NCBI GenBank assembly: GCA_030549495.1 | Contig: JAUIRK010000746.1 | Coordinates: forward strand, 1-64,000 | Source of the DNA: Nectonema munidae | Lineage: Eukaryota > Nematomorpha > Nectonematoida > Nectonematidae | Reading direction: 5' to 3' | DNA: 64,000 nt | In this document: piece by piece, positions 22,198-33,722 of the stretch | How positions within the stretch are numbered: position 1 is the stretch's first letter | Layout: the number at the start of each line of letters is the position of its first letter | Program-made: the position numbers and the translations under genes | Notes under the pieces: model-generated | What the model was told of the DNA's origin: nothing | The model's database searches: none | What the model saw: the letters and a program-made list of their open reading frames with translations, nothing else

Positions 22198-24570
22198 CAG
22201 GGGCGTACCCTCCCCCGAAAAAAAAATTTGCCCCCTTCAAACTATTCTACACTACACTCAGAAATCACAACATGTAATTTTTCACAACCATTAAATAATG
22301 TATTGCCATTAAAATATGCCTGACTACAATTGTTTGAATATCAGCTCATTTTTCATCATCACCATATGCTCCTATGATATGCGCTTATTATCCTGTGATA
22401 TGACTGTGAGGCAGACAGTATCAACGGAGGCTTTAATTATACAGTTCACGAAAAAATAGAGTTAGAACTGTCTTCAAAATGTAAGAAACTGAATTTTAAA
22501 CAATGTCAGTCCTCATTTTGATCAAAATATACAGTAATTCTATAAAGATCCTTCATATCCCATTGTCAAAACCAAAAGTTGCATTAAATTATAAATGTTT
22601 TCTTAGGTACTTTTTTTCACTTGAGAAATTTTTTTATTAACTTTTTGTAACTAGTTCATTTAACTGATTTTTGAGTTCGTATAATTTAATGATAAGCACA
22701 AAATAGTCAAAAAAAACTTTTCACTGCATGTTATTTCAACACAAAATTTAACATATTCACTGTTTTGAAATTATTTTTTTATAAAAAATTCTGTTAAAGG
22801 CATATATATCAACATAAATTTTTTTGATAACATCTGAAGAAGTCCATATATCGGGTGGTGCGAATAATATTAATGTAAGATATGCCCAAAAGTGAAGTTT
22901 TAATATTGAGGAAGTTTGATGTAATATTTTTATCTTTGAAATTCTCAAATTAGAAATTGAACATATGGATAAATGAAATATATTAAGAAAGTTTTTGAAA
23001 CATTCAAACAAGTCATGTTCATTCCAGCACTGATAAAATTTTATTATCTAATGATAATTTTTATCGGAAAAATTTAAGATCGCAGTTTCCATTCCAAAAA
23101 ACTCCACTTATTTGTCACCAAGAATACAAAATGGAATAGTTGCATCTTTAAAAAGTTTTGTTCTACAAAAAATAATATTTGAAATCAATAACTCAACATA
23201 TCTGTTGAAAGCTGATGGAAAATTTGAAAGGAAAGACCGTAAAGGAAGCATTAGCATATGCGATGCATCTTCTATCAGCACCGCAATTCTAGACATTCTT
23301 GATGAGTGTAAAATTCAAAAACACAAAATTTCTTTCGAAGCAAGGGGTCTACTTCATGCTTTAAGACGATTCTTCAATATTTGTAATGCTTATGGTTGAA
23401 AAGTTTCTTAGTGTAATGAAGCCTGCTAATGACTACCTCCAAGTAATCTACATTTTCGAAGTTACATAAATTGATTTAGAAAGAAGATAATAATATCATT
23501 ATTGGGATAAGTTTGGTAGAAGATTTGGTGAAAGTTTTGTTTGAATTCAAAGATGACGAAAACAAATTTAATATTTTAATCAAGAAAATGAGATTTTATG
23601 TTGACATTACCAGTTCCACAGATAATATTTTTGATATTTTCGGTGATAACGCAGAAAAAATCATAACATTTCGTATTCTCTACGATGAAACCTTACAATT
23701 GATTCTAGAGTAATTTGACAACAGGTTTGGTTTTCGACAAATGTTCATCCTTTTAATTGTTTTTTCAGGTTTAATGAAAAAAACTGTATAATAATGAAAG
23801 CACTTTTATATTTATTCCCTGAAAGTGTAGGATTTTTGGAATATGAAAAACTGAAACCTTTTATATCCCATCTACAAAATATATCTCAGCAGATTTTTTC
23901 GGAACTTAAAGTTGGAAAAGAATATATTAAAAAAAAGATACAGAAAGAATTTAACGTTATTGATGTTTTTGAAGTACTCGAACCAGTTAAAGAAGCATTT
24001 CCTAACATATATAAACTATATGAAGGTATTTTAAAGCAATTTTATATTAATGACTCTTATTCTCTTTCAGGCCTTTTTACGGTAGGTTCGAATACAGCAG
24101 TTTGTGAAAGAAGTTTTTCAACCTTGAACAGGATTATGACCCCTCTTAGAAAATCCATGACTCCGTGTAGAAGAAACAATTTAATATTTCTTTCTTTTAT
24201 GAAAGAATATACTAAAAAAATTGACATAGAAAAATTTATAATTTTTTTTTCAAATAAAAGAAAACTTACATTTCATCAATTTCTTACTTTTTTAATTTTC
24301 AAGTTAAAAACTTTTTTCAAAATTATATAAATTTTAGAAAAAAATTTTCTCATTTGTTGTTAGTCAAACTTTTTCTTTTCAAGTAATGAAGATCTCATTT
24401 TTTTGGTGGTGTTGCCAAATAAATTCAGAAGCTGAAGAGGGAGGTAAGAATTGCAAGCGTTACTGATTGGAATAAATTTAACTAATAAGTTTTTGAAATA
24501 GTTAAAACTTTTTTAAATTAATTAGATTACAAACTTTGCCCTCTAGAAAAAATTTCTGGGTACGCCTTTG
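22198..24570 (+). mobile_element. hAT transposon with exact 8-bp target duplication in a minisatellite
   Basis: The ends are CAGGGGCGTACCC (22198) and the inverse of CAAAGGCGTACCC (24570). They are flanked by identical GCTAACAC at 22190-22197 and 24571-24578. Length 2373 bp. Both flanks are the same minisatellite, confirming the insertion site. Inside are broken + strand frames of a hAT transposase of the TTF/ZMYM-like type. Confidence 0.9.
23112..24330 (+). pseudogene. hAT transposase (TTF/ZMYM-like group), broken
   Basis: Three + strand pieces in different frames carry parts of one transposase. 23112-23399 resembles the region before the catalytic core (PRIQNGIVASLKSFVLQKI, then YLLKADGKFERKDRKG, where ADxT would be expected). 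23513-23713 resembles the mid-helical region. 23794-24330 is the C-terminal dimerisation domain (FTVGSNTAVCERSFSTLNRI, then MTPCRRNNLIFLSF). The N-terminal zinc finger and much of the core are missing or unrecognisable. The protein has at least two frame changes and internal loss and is not functional. Confidence 0.75.
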
Positions 24571-24578
24571 GCTAACAC

Positions 24579-24835
24579 AAAGGTTAAAATAACAATATTC
24601 CAACTATGCTAACTCTAAAACAATATTCTAACTATACTAACGCTAAAACTAAAAATATTCTAACACTAACTCTAACAATATTCTAACTATTCCTAACACT
24701 AACGTTAAAACAAACAATATTCTCACTATACTAACCACAACTCTAAGACTAACAATATTCCAACTATACTGACACTAACTCTATTACTACATTCTAACTT
24801 ATCTAACACTAACAATATAATAATAACTATAACAA
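24579..24835. repeat. Minisatellite, right half
   Basis: Same units as 21985-22189 (AACAATATTCTAACTATACTAAC-type, with CTAACTCTA spacers). It decays towards 24835, after which ordinary AT-rich sequence resumes. Confidence 0.8.
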
Positions 24836-25272
24836 TGTGTTTAACTAAGCTTTCATAGGTAATTATATTTTTTTTGAAAAAATATTGAAATCTATATTGG
24901 GTATTTTTAACCTTTTGTTAGATGAAAAAATGAATTATTATATTTTAAGTTATAACAATTTTTAAAATCTATTTTTTATAATTTTTTTTTTATAAATTTT
25001 CATCCAACCCCAATCAATCCACACTTTATTTCACCTTTCCTCACCATTACCTTTCTATCTTCACAACTGTTTCATCAAATCCATCGCTAAACTTTTAATT
25101 ACTAAACCGCTCCAACTTTATTTCAAATTCATTAAGAATATTCCTGGATAGCTCAAAAACCGCAAATAAATTTTTATATGCTTTTGTACTCTAAGGTTTA
25201 AGCCTCAAAAACAACATCCTATTCTTGACATATACCCTTGTTTCTAAACTCAGGTACTTATCAAATTACTTT

Positions 25273-25330
25273 GAAATACACTTCTACTGGTTCCCAGCTC
25301 ACTCAAACATTCTAGAAAACACCTTATGTA
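25273..25330 (+). pseudogene. Possible RNase H fragment of a retrotransposon
   Basis: The + strand encodes EIHFYWFPAHSNILENTL, which resembles the W-V-P-(A/G)-H-(S/C)-G-I-x-G-N-E signature of the RNase H domain found at the C-terminus of some LINE polyproteins, followed by a stop. It lies upstream of the LINE reverse transcriptase below, the wrong order for a single element, so it is probably an older fragment. It is short enough to be chance. Confidence 0.25.
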
Positions 25331-25399
25331 GATAAGCTAACTAAAAAAGTACCTCCAAATACTCCTTACATCCCGATTACCTCATTTCCCATAGAAACC

Positions 25400-27876
25400 T
25401 AAACATTTCTACTTAGATCTAACACTCAATACCTTAGACAAGAACTCATCCAATCCTCACCCTTCAAAAATTTTTGTTCATAAAAATTCCTCCAAATATC
25501 AATACCGTTGGAAAAGAAATTTCAGTTTAAAAATCGGTGCAATTTTGTTTCAAAGATTTCTCAAACGAACTTTTCTTTAATCTTGGAATCTACTGATCCC
25601 AATATTGCTTATGATTCATTTTCAAATCTCATTAAGCAATCTTTCGATGCCAGTTTCCCCGCTATAAATATAAAACCAAAGTAAAGAGTGAACCATGGGT
25701 TTCTCGTTTCTCTCAAAATATATAAAGAAAAGTTGTACAAAATGAGTGTTCTCTTCCCAAATCAGCTAAATTTAATAAGATATAAAAACATGCTAAAGCA
25801 GTATAAAATAGAATTGAAAAAAGCTAAATCGAAATTTTATTTTAATCAGTTTTCTAACTGTAAAGCAACATGATTTGGAAAAAGCTGAACAACCTTTTCA
25901 CGTTATCTAAAAATGTTCCACTTAGTTCTTCCTTTAATTGTAATGACTTCGGTTCCTTTTTCTCACGTTCAAATGATGTCATCCCTGATGCATCTTCTTT
26001 GAGTTATATTGATGATTCTATTCCCATGAACCATTCTTCTTTTTATTTAACTGAAATTACCCTTACTGACCTCATTGTTGCCATATCTTCTTTATCAAAT
26101 AAAAAATCTGTTGGCGAAGATGAATTATTTCTAGGTTTAATCATTAACATTTGTCCATATATAAGTTTTTCACTGGTATTTATTTTTAATCTTTCTCTTA
26201 ATGAAGTTGTATTTCCTGTTAAGCTTAAAGTATCTAAAATAATTCCCCTTTTGAAAAATAAAAAGTCGCCTTTTTCTATGGAAAATTATAGACCTATCTC
26301 CATTTTATCTGCATTTGCTAAAATTTTTAAAAAAATTATATCTATTAAAATATTTTCCTTTCTTAATAAACATGACATTCTTAATCATAAACAATTTGGG
26401 TTTGTTAAGAAAAGATCAACAGAGGATGCTGCACTTTCACTACTTGAATCTATATCAAAGCATTTTTATGGGAGGAGTTTAAGCTTGGCCTTATTTTTAG
26501 ATTTCCACAAAGCTTTGGATAGTGTTGATCACACTTGTCTTAACAAGTTGTTTAGAATCGGCTTTAGAGGACAAATTTTGACATGGGTATGTAGTTTCCT
26601 TAGTAATCGAGTTTCATATATTTCTTTTCGTGGTGAAAATTCCAATCATTTCTATATTCATAAGGGAATACCCCAAGAATCAATCATTGGCCAACTTTTG
26701 TTTTTGATTTTCATAAATGACATTTTTCTTGCATCAACAGTTCTGCGCCACTTACATTATATGCTGATGATATAGCTCTTTCTCTCAACTTTAGCGATCC
26801 TTCAGACGTTGTATCAACGACAAATACTTGCTTGCAAAATATCTCTAATTTGTGCGAGAAGAATTTACTTTCTTTGAATACAAGTAAATTACATGTTTTT
26901 TTCTAAGCAAAAACTAAATTTGAATTAAACACAATGCTGAATAAATGTAGTTTACGCAGAATGGACCAGTTTAATTACCTTGGTTTAATCCTTGTAGAAA
27001 ACCTATCCTGGTCTTCACATATAGCTACTGTTCATAAAAAGGTTGCTAGGCTTTTCGGAATTTTTAAGAAAATGAAAAAATTTCTTGACTTCAATTGTAA
27101 AAAACTGTTGTATAATGCTTTTATTCTTTCTCATTTTTTATATTGTAACATTATATGGGGCTCTTCAAATTACACATTTTTAAATAAATTGAGATCACTT
27201 CAGAATAAAATGTTTTCTTTCATAAATAACTCTCTATATTTGGATTAGTGGTTTGTTAGGGATAATATATATGATATTAATATAATTTTACTTTAAAATC
27301 TTGCTTCAAAAATGGCCGTTTAATTTTTTTTCTTAATTCCTGAATTCATGACCACTTCACTCGCTCTACTTGTTTTTTACATATACCTCGAATAAAAAAT
27401 AAATCATTATTTCGCTCTATCATATTGAGAACATTATTCATTCCAAACTCATATCATTACAAATTAAACATATACAGTTTTCATAAATTCAAAGAGTCGT
27501 TAAAATGGATAATTAATTGAACTTTTCTGTTTTTACTTCAATCTTTATATTTGTCATGATTTTTTTTTCTTTTAATGTTGTCTGAAATATATTTATATGC
27601 ATATAATATAAAATATGATATATATATATATATATATTTTTTCATATTTATAACTAACTTGTTTTATCTCTCATGCGTCCTCTTTTTTGTTGTCTTTTCC
27701 GATTTAATTGTCTCTGGCTTTAGTGATGGATGAGTCGAATTCTCGATGAAGTCTAAAAACCTCCTTTTTCGCCTCTATTGTAAAGCATGCAAATTTATTC
27801 TATTCATTCATTGATAATATAGTTTTATGCCAATATTCAAATTTTATATTATCAATAAAATTTCTTCTTCTTCTTT
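25400..27876 (+). mobile_element. 5'-truncated LINE (Jockey/CR1-like non-LTR retrotransposon)
   Basis: It contains a reverse transcriptase domain and C-terminal region, then a 3' end with ATTCATTCATT and (TTC)n just before 27876. The 10-mer ATCAATCCAC at 27877-27886 also occurs at 25013-25022 and may be the target duplication, which would put the 5' end at 25023; the coding match itself starts near 25540. No endonuclease domain remains. The clade assignment rests on general sequence style. Confidence 0.75.
25540..27250 (+). pseudogene. LINE reverse transcriptase, broken
   Basis: The pre-polymerase region reads EPWVSRFSQNI and KEKLYKM, then KAKSKFYFNQFSNCK across a frame change near 25870. 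The polymerase follows: KVSKIIPLLKNKKSPFSMEN, YRPISILSAFAKIFKKII, KQFGFVKKRSTEDAAL, ALFLDFHKALDSVDH, GIPQESIIGQLLFLIFINDI. The YADDIAL catalytic box is at 26760 in another frame. The thumb region (LNTSKLHVFF; FNYLGLILVENLSW near 26960) and a tail ending near 27250 follow. Several frame changes and stops make it inactive. The FxDFxKAxD and YADD motifs give high confidence in the fold. Confidence 0.85.
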
Positions 27877-27924
27877 ATCAATCCACCATCCCTTAACTAC
27901 AACATTAAAAATCCAGCTTCAAAC

Positions 27925-28115
27925 TCCCTCAACAACTAACTCAAAAAAAGAAGTTTGTCAACTCCTTCAATAACTAACCAATTTCTAAAGCTCTTAATAA
28001 ATTTGCAAGCCAAATCATTACAATTTTATTAAACTTCAACTTTATACCTTTTCAAGCATTTTGCAAGCATTTGGAAAAGTCCGATAGTGCTTAGATATTT
28101 CTTGCTACCCACCTA
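27925..28115. repeat. Repeat block A', inverted copy of 20700-20905
   Basis: CAACTTTATACCTTTTCAAG and GTGCTTAGATATTTCTT match the reverse complement of block A. A segment near 27945-27965 is absent from the left copy. It lies directly downstream of the LINE. Confidence 0.75.
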
Positions 28116-28119
28116 ATAT

Positions 28120-28378
28120 AATATTATTCTATATAGTTATTATAAATAATATTTAAATTTATTCTTAATTAACAAATATAAAATCTACTTATTATTTTAA
28201 TATAGAGTATATACATATTTGTTTTAAAATATTTTTTCAATTTTAATTTAATTTAAAAGTAATTTATGTTTGTTTTATAATTCTTCTATGTATATTTTAC
28301 ATATTTTATCTTTATTTTAATTTGTTTTGATCTGTTTGGGCGTATTTGGGTAAAAAGCTCAGAAATCAGTTTTGTTTC
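28120..28378. repeat. Repeat block B'-C', inverted copy of 21640-21870
   Basis: It contains TATTCTATATAGTTAT, AATAATATTTAAATTTATTC and TTTGGGTAAAAAG in the order expected from the reverse complement of 21870-21640. Here it directly follows block A', whereas in the left copy B-C precedes block A when read in the same orientation. Confidence 0.55.
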
Positions 28379-30740
28379 ATTTATTTTTCATTTAAAAATT
28401 TTAATACGATGTTTTGTCTACGCAGATATTATGATAAAGAAAACAATGATATACAAGTATTTAAACTCTGTCTATACAAAAAAGCGTATTAAAAGTTTAG
28501 ACTGAAATATAAATGAAAAAAAAACGTGTAAGTATAAAAAAATAAATATAAAAAATAAAAGCGAAATAATAAAGCGATTAAAAAATCAAGAATCGAAACT
28601 GTGTGAAGCAGACGAAAAATAGAAAGAAGAAAGCAATCAAAAAATTAAGAAATGAAAAAGCAGATGATTAAAAGCAAAAAACAAAAATATACTCGAATGC
28701 AACAACGAAGTAAATGCAAATAAGATGTAATTGAATGAAACTACGATGTAATTAAATTTAACAGACACCTAATCAAGTGCAATAACGACGTTATACATCG
28801 TAAGACACATTTAATATAAAAAAATCGTCTTCTTTTTTAATAAACAACAATTAGATGAATTAATATAAAAAATATATTAATAAAGAAAATAAGAGAATTT
28901 TAAAAAAGAAAAGGGTTCAAAAGATAATAGTAATAAAATTTAATAATAATAAATAATTAATTTCGCAAAATTTATTCCTCCTCATTTTACTAAAATGGCT
29001 CGTTATTCTAACGAAGTGAGATTTTATAATTTTTTTAGATTTTTATTTTATTTCATATAATAATTTAAATAGATAAAAATACAAATATTTTGTCTAATGT
29101 TTTCTTTATATATATATAATTAAAATCATATTTAAAATTTTAATATCTACTTAAGCATGCTTGCTAACTTTTTAGAGTCCTAGTGGATATACTTTTTACA
29201 TCGAAAATTGGGAAGTTGCTCTATCTTATTGTTTTTAATATTGTTAGTATTTTCTTTGAAATACTTGGTTTTTCTATACATATTGTTTATAAGTATATCA
29301 ATAAATTATTTGTGGAATTGAATACTCATTAAGTCTTATAGTTTATGGGTTTTATTTTTAAGAAAGCTTATTAAAATATAAACGTAAAATGTGTACATTT
29401 TATATAAACAAAATATAATTTGTGATATCATTTTTTTATAATAAAATTAAATAATTGCCTCCTTATTCAAGAATTTCTCTATTAGATAAGCCAAAGACGC
29501 TTTTTATCAGCCTTTAACTTGTGTGTTCAATACGTTGTTTTAATCTTTGTTTTGAGTAGATCAAGTGTACACGTATTTCTCATTGTTATACGTTCAGTAT
29601 TGTTTATTGTTTAAACTTATTGTTTTTACGCTCAGTATTTGAGTTTAAAATATATTTTTCATAAAATAACAGTTATAAAATAAAAAAATAATTATAAATG
29701 TTTTAATATCCCAATTTTTACACATTTTATTATTCAGATATAGGAAATCGTTTTGAAGTGTCTAAATCGGTATAATCTCGCCAAAATTGGGATAGCTGGC
29801 ATGTATGACTTGCGTAGAAACAAAATAAAATGTTGACAAATCGAAAAGAATAATAATTTAAATTTATTTTAGTTAATTTTAACCTTATCGGCAGTAAATT
29901 TATTTTGACAGATTTACTTGTTGAAGAAAAATTAATTTATTTAAAAAACCAAAGCAAACAAAAACATATTGCAAAGCTGTTCATAATGGCATCAATTTAC
30001 ATTTGACTGGTTCTCTGTAAAAATTCTCTTCGATGTATCATTTTCGAAATCATTAAATGTCCTAATTACATGTTTAGCAAACTCAATTTTTAATTGCCCG
30101 AAATAAAGCGTTACTAAAATATCAAACTTGTTTAAAATTTAGCTAAAATCATGTTTATATATATTTCCTGACTTCTTAATACTTATTTATTAAATATGTA
30201 ATCTTCATGATTTGTTTTACTTATTTTTCTTGCTTTTATCAGTATGTAAATTATTTGTGATGTTTAATATTTGGACTACATGTCTCCTCTTGTTTTTACT
30301 TTAAATTTAACTTTTTTTGAATGATTACAATTGTGACCTTTATGTTTATATAAATGTGAATATTTTTCTTTCTTAATTAAATCTAATTTAATCTATTAAA
30401 GTACCAATTCACATAAATGTTCATAGATAACATGATATTTTTCGCTTCTTTTGAGTTGTAGGAGCCGACAAAACAGTTTCAATATTTCAAAATAATTTTT
30501 TTACAATGACTTTAAGTTCCTACTAGTAAAAACCTCTAAGACTAATTTTGACTTATCTGACATTAAGTTATAATGCCACCGATAATTTCAAATATATAAA
30601 TTTTATATCAGTGAAAGAGATTATTAGAAATTTAATTGTAGTAGACATCAAAAAATATAATTTTTCCACAAATGTCTACTCATTTATTTGAATCAAAATC
30701 AAACAGCCCATGTTTTCTTATAAAAAATAAACAATGTTTT
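28379..30740. other. Gene-free AT-rich stretch
   Basis: A-rich, low-complexity sequence (28500-28960), then AT-rich DNA with no open frame, exon signature or terminal repeat that I can recognise. Confidence 0.5.
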
Positions 30741-30745
30741 CTCAT

Positions 30746-30826
30746 TATATATATTAGGAGCTTGGCAAAGCACCGGAGAAATTAAAATATGCCGAGATTG
30801 CTTTGCCAAGATACTATGTATATAAT
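30746..30826 (+). ncRNA. Candidate miRNA-like hairpin, 5' arm resembling miR-263b
   Basis: A perfect 12-bp inverted repeat (CTTGGCAAAGCA at 30761-30772, TGCTTTGCCAAG at 30799-30810) is extended inward by CGG/CCG around a loop of about 15 nt. It is extended outward by an imperfect stem of UAUAUAU-type sequence, giving a hairpin of about 80 nt. From 30761 the 5' arm reads CTTGGCAAAGCACCGGAGAA. Known Drosophila miR-263b begins CUUGGCACUGGGAGAAUU, so the first seven bases and the GGAGAA block are shared, but with extra bases between. The GC content stands out from the AT-rich surroundings. It could be a diverged member of the miR-263/183/96 family, an unrelated miRNA, or a short palindromic element. 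Confidence 0.35.
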
Positions 30827-30965
30827 TGTGTCTTTTACATAAAATATTGAATTTTGCTGAAATTTTAAATATAGATTAAGAGTATAAAAAAATACATTAT
30901 GTTAAAATTTTATCTGATTTAAAGGAAAAAATAAAAATATTATAGATTTTTTATTGTTAAAATTA

Positions 30966-32550
30966 GTGATGTACCGAATAGCAACAAAGACGGATAACCG
31001 GGTACCGGATACACGTCTTTTCAAGGCTGGAGTTTTCTAGTTGCATTTATTTAAATTTAACAATAAATTTAAAATTCTTTTATTAAAAAAAGCAGGAAAA
31101 ACTTGCAAATTGGAAACAGGAAACACGTTTTTATTTTTGAAATCATTATGTAATTAGAGTTTATATTTTTTTTATTAAAAATGGTCAAACTTTGATTTTT
31201 AATTTTTTAACTGAATTTTATCTTGAAATATTTTAAAATTTATTCAAATTTTAAATATTTTGTCACTTGTGAAAAAGTAAAAAGTTTTAAACTGAAAATT
31301 TAAAATGAATTGATAAAGTTAACAATTTTTTTTTATTTTCAAGTTAATAACATGTGAAGTATATTTATTATTAATTGGTTAGTACTAGATAAAAAAAATA
31401 TTTCACATGAAAGTTTTATTATTTTTATCAAATAATTTATAGAAAAATAGAAAGAAAAATTTGCTAGTTATCTTTTTATTCATAATTGCTATTTTAAATT
31501 TCTCTATAATTGTAATGTAGTTAAAAATATAGTTTTATAAAAAAATTATATTTTGTGTTATTGCTCAAAATAATAGTATTTTAACATTAGTTATCTGGCC
31601 GGATTATCCCAATACCTGGTAAAATTTAAAGTAAGGTCGGATTTCGGATATCTGGATGCCGAATAAAATTTTTTTAGCCGAAAATCGTAGGATATAATTT
31701 TAACCAAAAATAGGAGCGTAAAATTTCAGCCGGATTTCCGGCTAACCTGATATTTTTCGGTTATCAGGTACTATGGTTAGATCAAATACATATTTTTTAA
31801 AAGTCAAATACAAATGCAAATACTTCTGTTTGGTATTCCGAAAATACAAATAATTTTGCTCAAATTAGCCCAAAATACAAGTATAATACTTGTTTAAGTT
31901 TAAACGATATAAATAAGAATGTAAATACTTTTATTTCGGATTCTAAATCAAATAAATAATATTACTTTATTTACTTTTTTTCAGGTTTTACATATGATAT
32001 CATAATTCATACTTCATAGTTACATTTTATCAACATTAATGAACGGAAAGTTTTCGGAGCGAGTTGTGTTCTTTCATGTGTGTAAATATCACTAGCCTTC
32101 CTAAACACTCTGATGGTTCTCACGTTGCACACCACGCTAAAATATTTTTCACAAATTGTTTTAAAATGCTGACGCATTATTTATCTTGCCAGAACTTCAG
32201 TGGATTGATATCAAAAGTCAGAACACCTTCTTCAAGATATGTTTCAAGCTGTGCCTTCACAAATGAAATATTCGTTTGTTGAAGCACTAACCATAGTTTG
32301 TCCGGCTGGATTCATAAAGTTAAAAAGATATTTACATTTGATATACTTGATAAGTATCTTAAACTCGTAAATCACGGTTCTCCTTTCCTCGCAGATAATC
32401 GTTAAATCAAATAGGGATTTTTATATGTCAAATATTCTTGGTTCAAATTCCAAAAATGCATATACAAATACAAATACATCAACTTTGTATTTAAATACAA
32501 TTCAAATACGAATACCAATTTTTTTGATCCAACAATGTCTGGTACATCCC
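30966..32550. mobile_element. Non-autonomous TIR element (outer), hAT-like
   Basis: The left end GTGATGTACCGAATA (30966) and right end TCTGGTACATCCC (32550) are roughly inverse, of the GGGATGTACCGAATA type common in miniature hAT elements. Internal blocks (GGATAACCGGGTACCGGATA near 30990; CGGATTTCGGATATCTGG near 31637) are CGG/CCG-rich against an AT background. A second element (31772-32537) has inserted near its right end. No coding region and no clear outer target duplication were found. Confidence 0.6.
31772..32537. mobile_element. Nested non-autonomous hAT element
   Basis: The ends are TATGGTTAGATCAAA (31772) and the inverse of CATTGTTGGATCAAA (32537). They are flanked by TCAGGTAC (31764-31771) and TCTGGTAC (32538-32545), an 8-bp target duplication with one mismatch that also restores the outer element's terminal sequence. 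Subterminal AAATACAAATAC repeats occur on both sides. The short open frame at 32064-32282 shows no motif. Confidence 0.75.
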
Positions 32551-32956
32551 AAGTTAAAAATATAATATAAAGTTTTTGAATATTTTGATGTTTTTTGATT
32601 TAACGCCATCTATTATTTTAATTTTTAAAATATTGAAAACAAATTAAAAAATATACAGAGCGCATTTTTCGAAAAACTCTGATACAAATACACGTTTGCA
32701 TGACATTCAAAAATGTCATAATGGAAAACTTTTTTTGTAATATTATTTAGAACTTTGTAGGGGAGTAAATTACCATATGACCCTAATCCGAAGGTTAACT
32801 CTTTCATTCAAGGGCATTCGCACACTAGTGTCATAAAATCTCATTGAACCATTTGATACCAGAAATTGTAGGTGAAATAAAGTGACTAAGTTTACCAGAA
32901 ATCCAAGTCAGAGTCAGAATAACCAATTTAACATTTGTCGGCGTCCATTATATAGA
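32551..32956. other. Gene-free spacer
   Basis: AT-rich sequence between the nested elements and the GCCCC-type repeat. The short minus-strand frame at 32625-32807 has no recognisable motif. Confidence 0.4.
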
Positions 32957-33085
32957 TGGATGTCGATAAGGAAGGGCTTTGCCCGCCCCTGGGGATTTAT
33001 TTTGCCCCTGACACCTTATAGTTGCGGCCTCATTAAAAGCATTTTTGCCCCCGTATTTGGAGTCTGGCGACGAGGCTGGACTTCA
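32957..33085 (-). repeat. GCCCC-type repeat, inverted relative to 36092-36235
   Basis: TCGATAAGGAAGGGC, GGGGATTTATTTTGCCC, CATTAAAAGCATTTTTGC and TGGCGACGAGGCTGG match, piece by piece and in order, the reverse complement of 36092-36235. The pair could be terminal repeats of a 3.3-kb element or two independent insertions of a short element; a third copy at 46321 favours the latter. Confidence 0.7.
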
Positions 33086-33413
33086 AGTATTTTGCGTATA
33101 ATTACTAACTAACTAACCAAGTTAACCATCTGATTAGCAAACTAACGATGGACCTTTATTCGTTTAATTATTTTTAAAAACATTTCCATCTTTTTTGCAA
33201 GCTTGATGTTTAATGAAATATTGAATTTGGACTCTTTATATTTTATATGACAAAAAAGTCGTTACGCTCATTCGTCATATGGGGAATTGTCCTTTGGCCA
33301 CCTTTCTCCTTTTCGATGGTGAAAAGCTAAATTATTTCACATACGAAAACGATTTATTTTTGTTACCAGAGAGAGATATCCAACTCTGAATCCAACTACT
33401 CATAAAAATCCGA

Positions 33414-33718
33414 TTTCGACTCGTTATGCACAAGTTCTAATCTGGCCTCCAATAATCAGAAAATTTAACATCATTCTTTTATATTATTTGTATTCATATT
33501 TGGTTTGAAAAAATGTAAGTTTGGGCTAAGGAACGTTATTTTTAAAGGATAAACTATCATATTTCCATATAACATATTCATATTTTTGTCCAATGAACAC
33601 ACCGCCATTATTACCCGGCATTATACTTGCACTGTAAGCTGTCAATCCCACCACAACTGCACAGATTTTATAAAGTCAAATTACCTTATTTATAATTCTG
33701 TTTGCATCACTACCTTCT
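33414..33718. repeat. Shuffled repeat segments D and E (reference copy)
   Basis: Segment D (33414-33552, with CACAAGTTCTAATCTGG and AACGTTATTTTTAAAGGATA) recurs in direct orientation at 36627-36766. Segment E (33587-33718, with ACACACCGCCATTATTACCC and CCTTCTAGCTC) recurs at 38431-38550. Here D and E are adjacent; elsewhere they are apart. They are part of an unclassified dispersed repeat. Confidence 0.7.
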
Positions 33719-33722
33719 AGCT

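Noticed and set aside
28558-28690. Another CGTCTGC-family miniature element (GCAGACGAAAA, GCAGATGATT)
   Set aside because: Only the motif is shared; there are no CCC/GGG ends or TTAA borders, and the region is A-rich low-complexity sequence.
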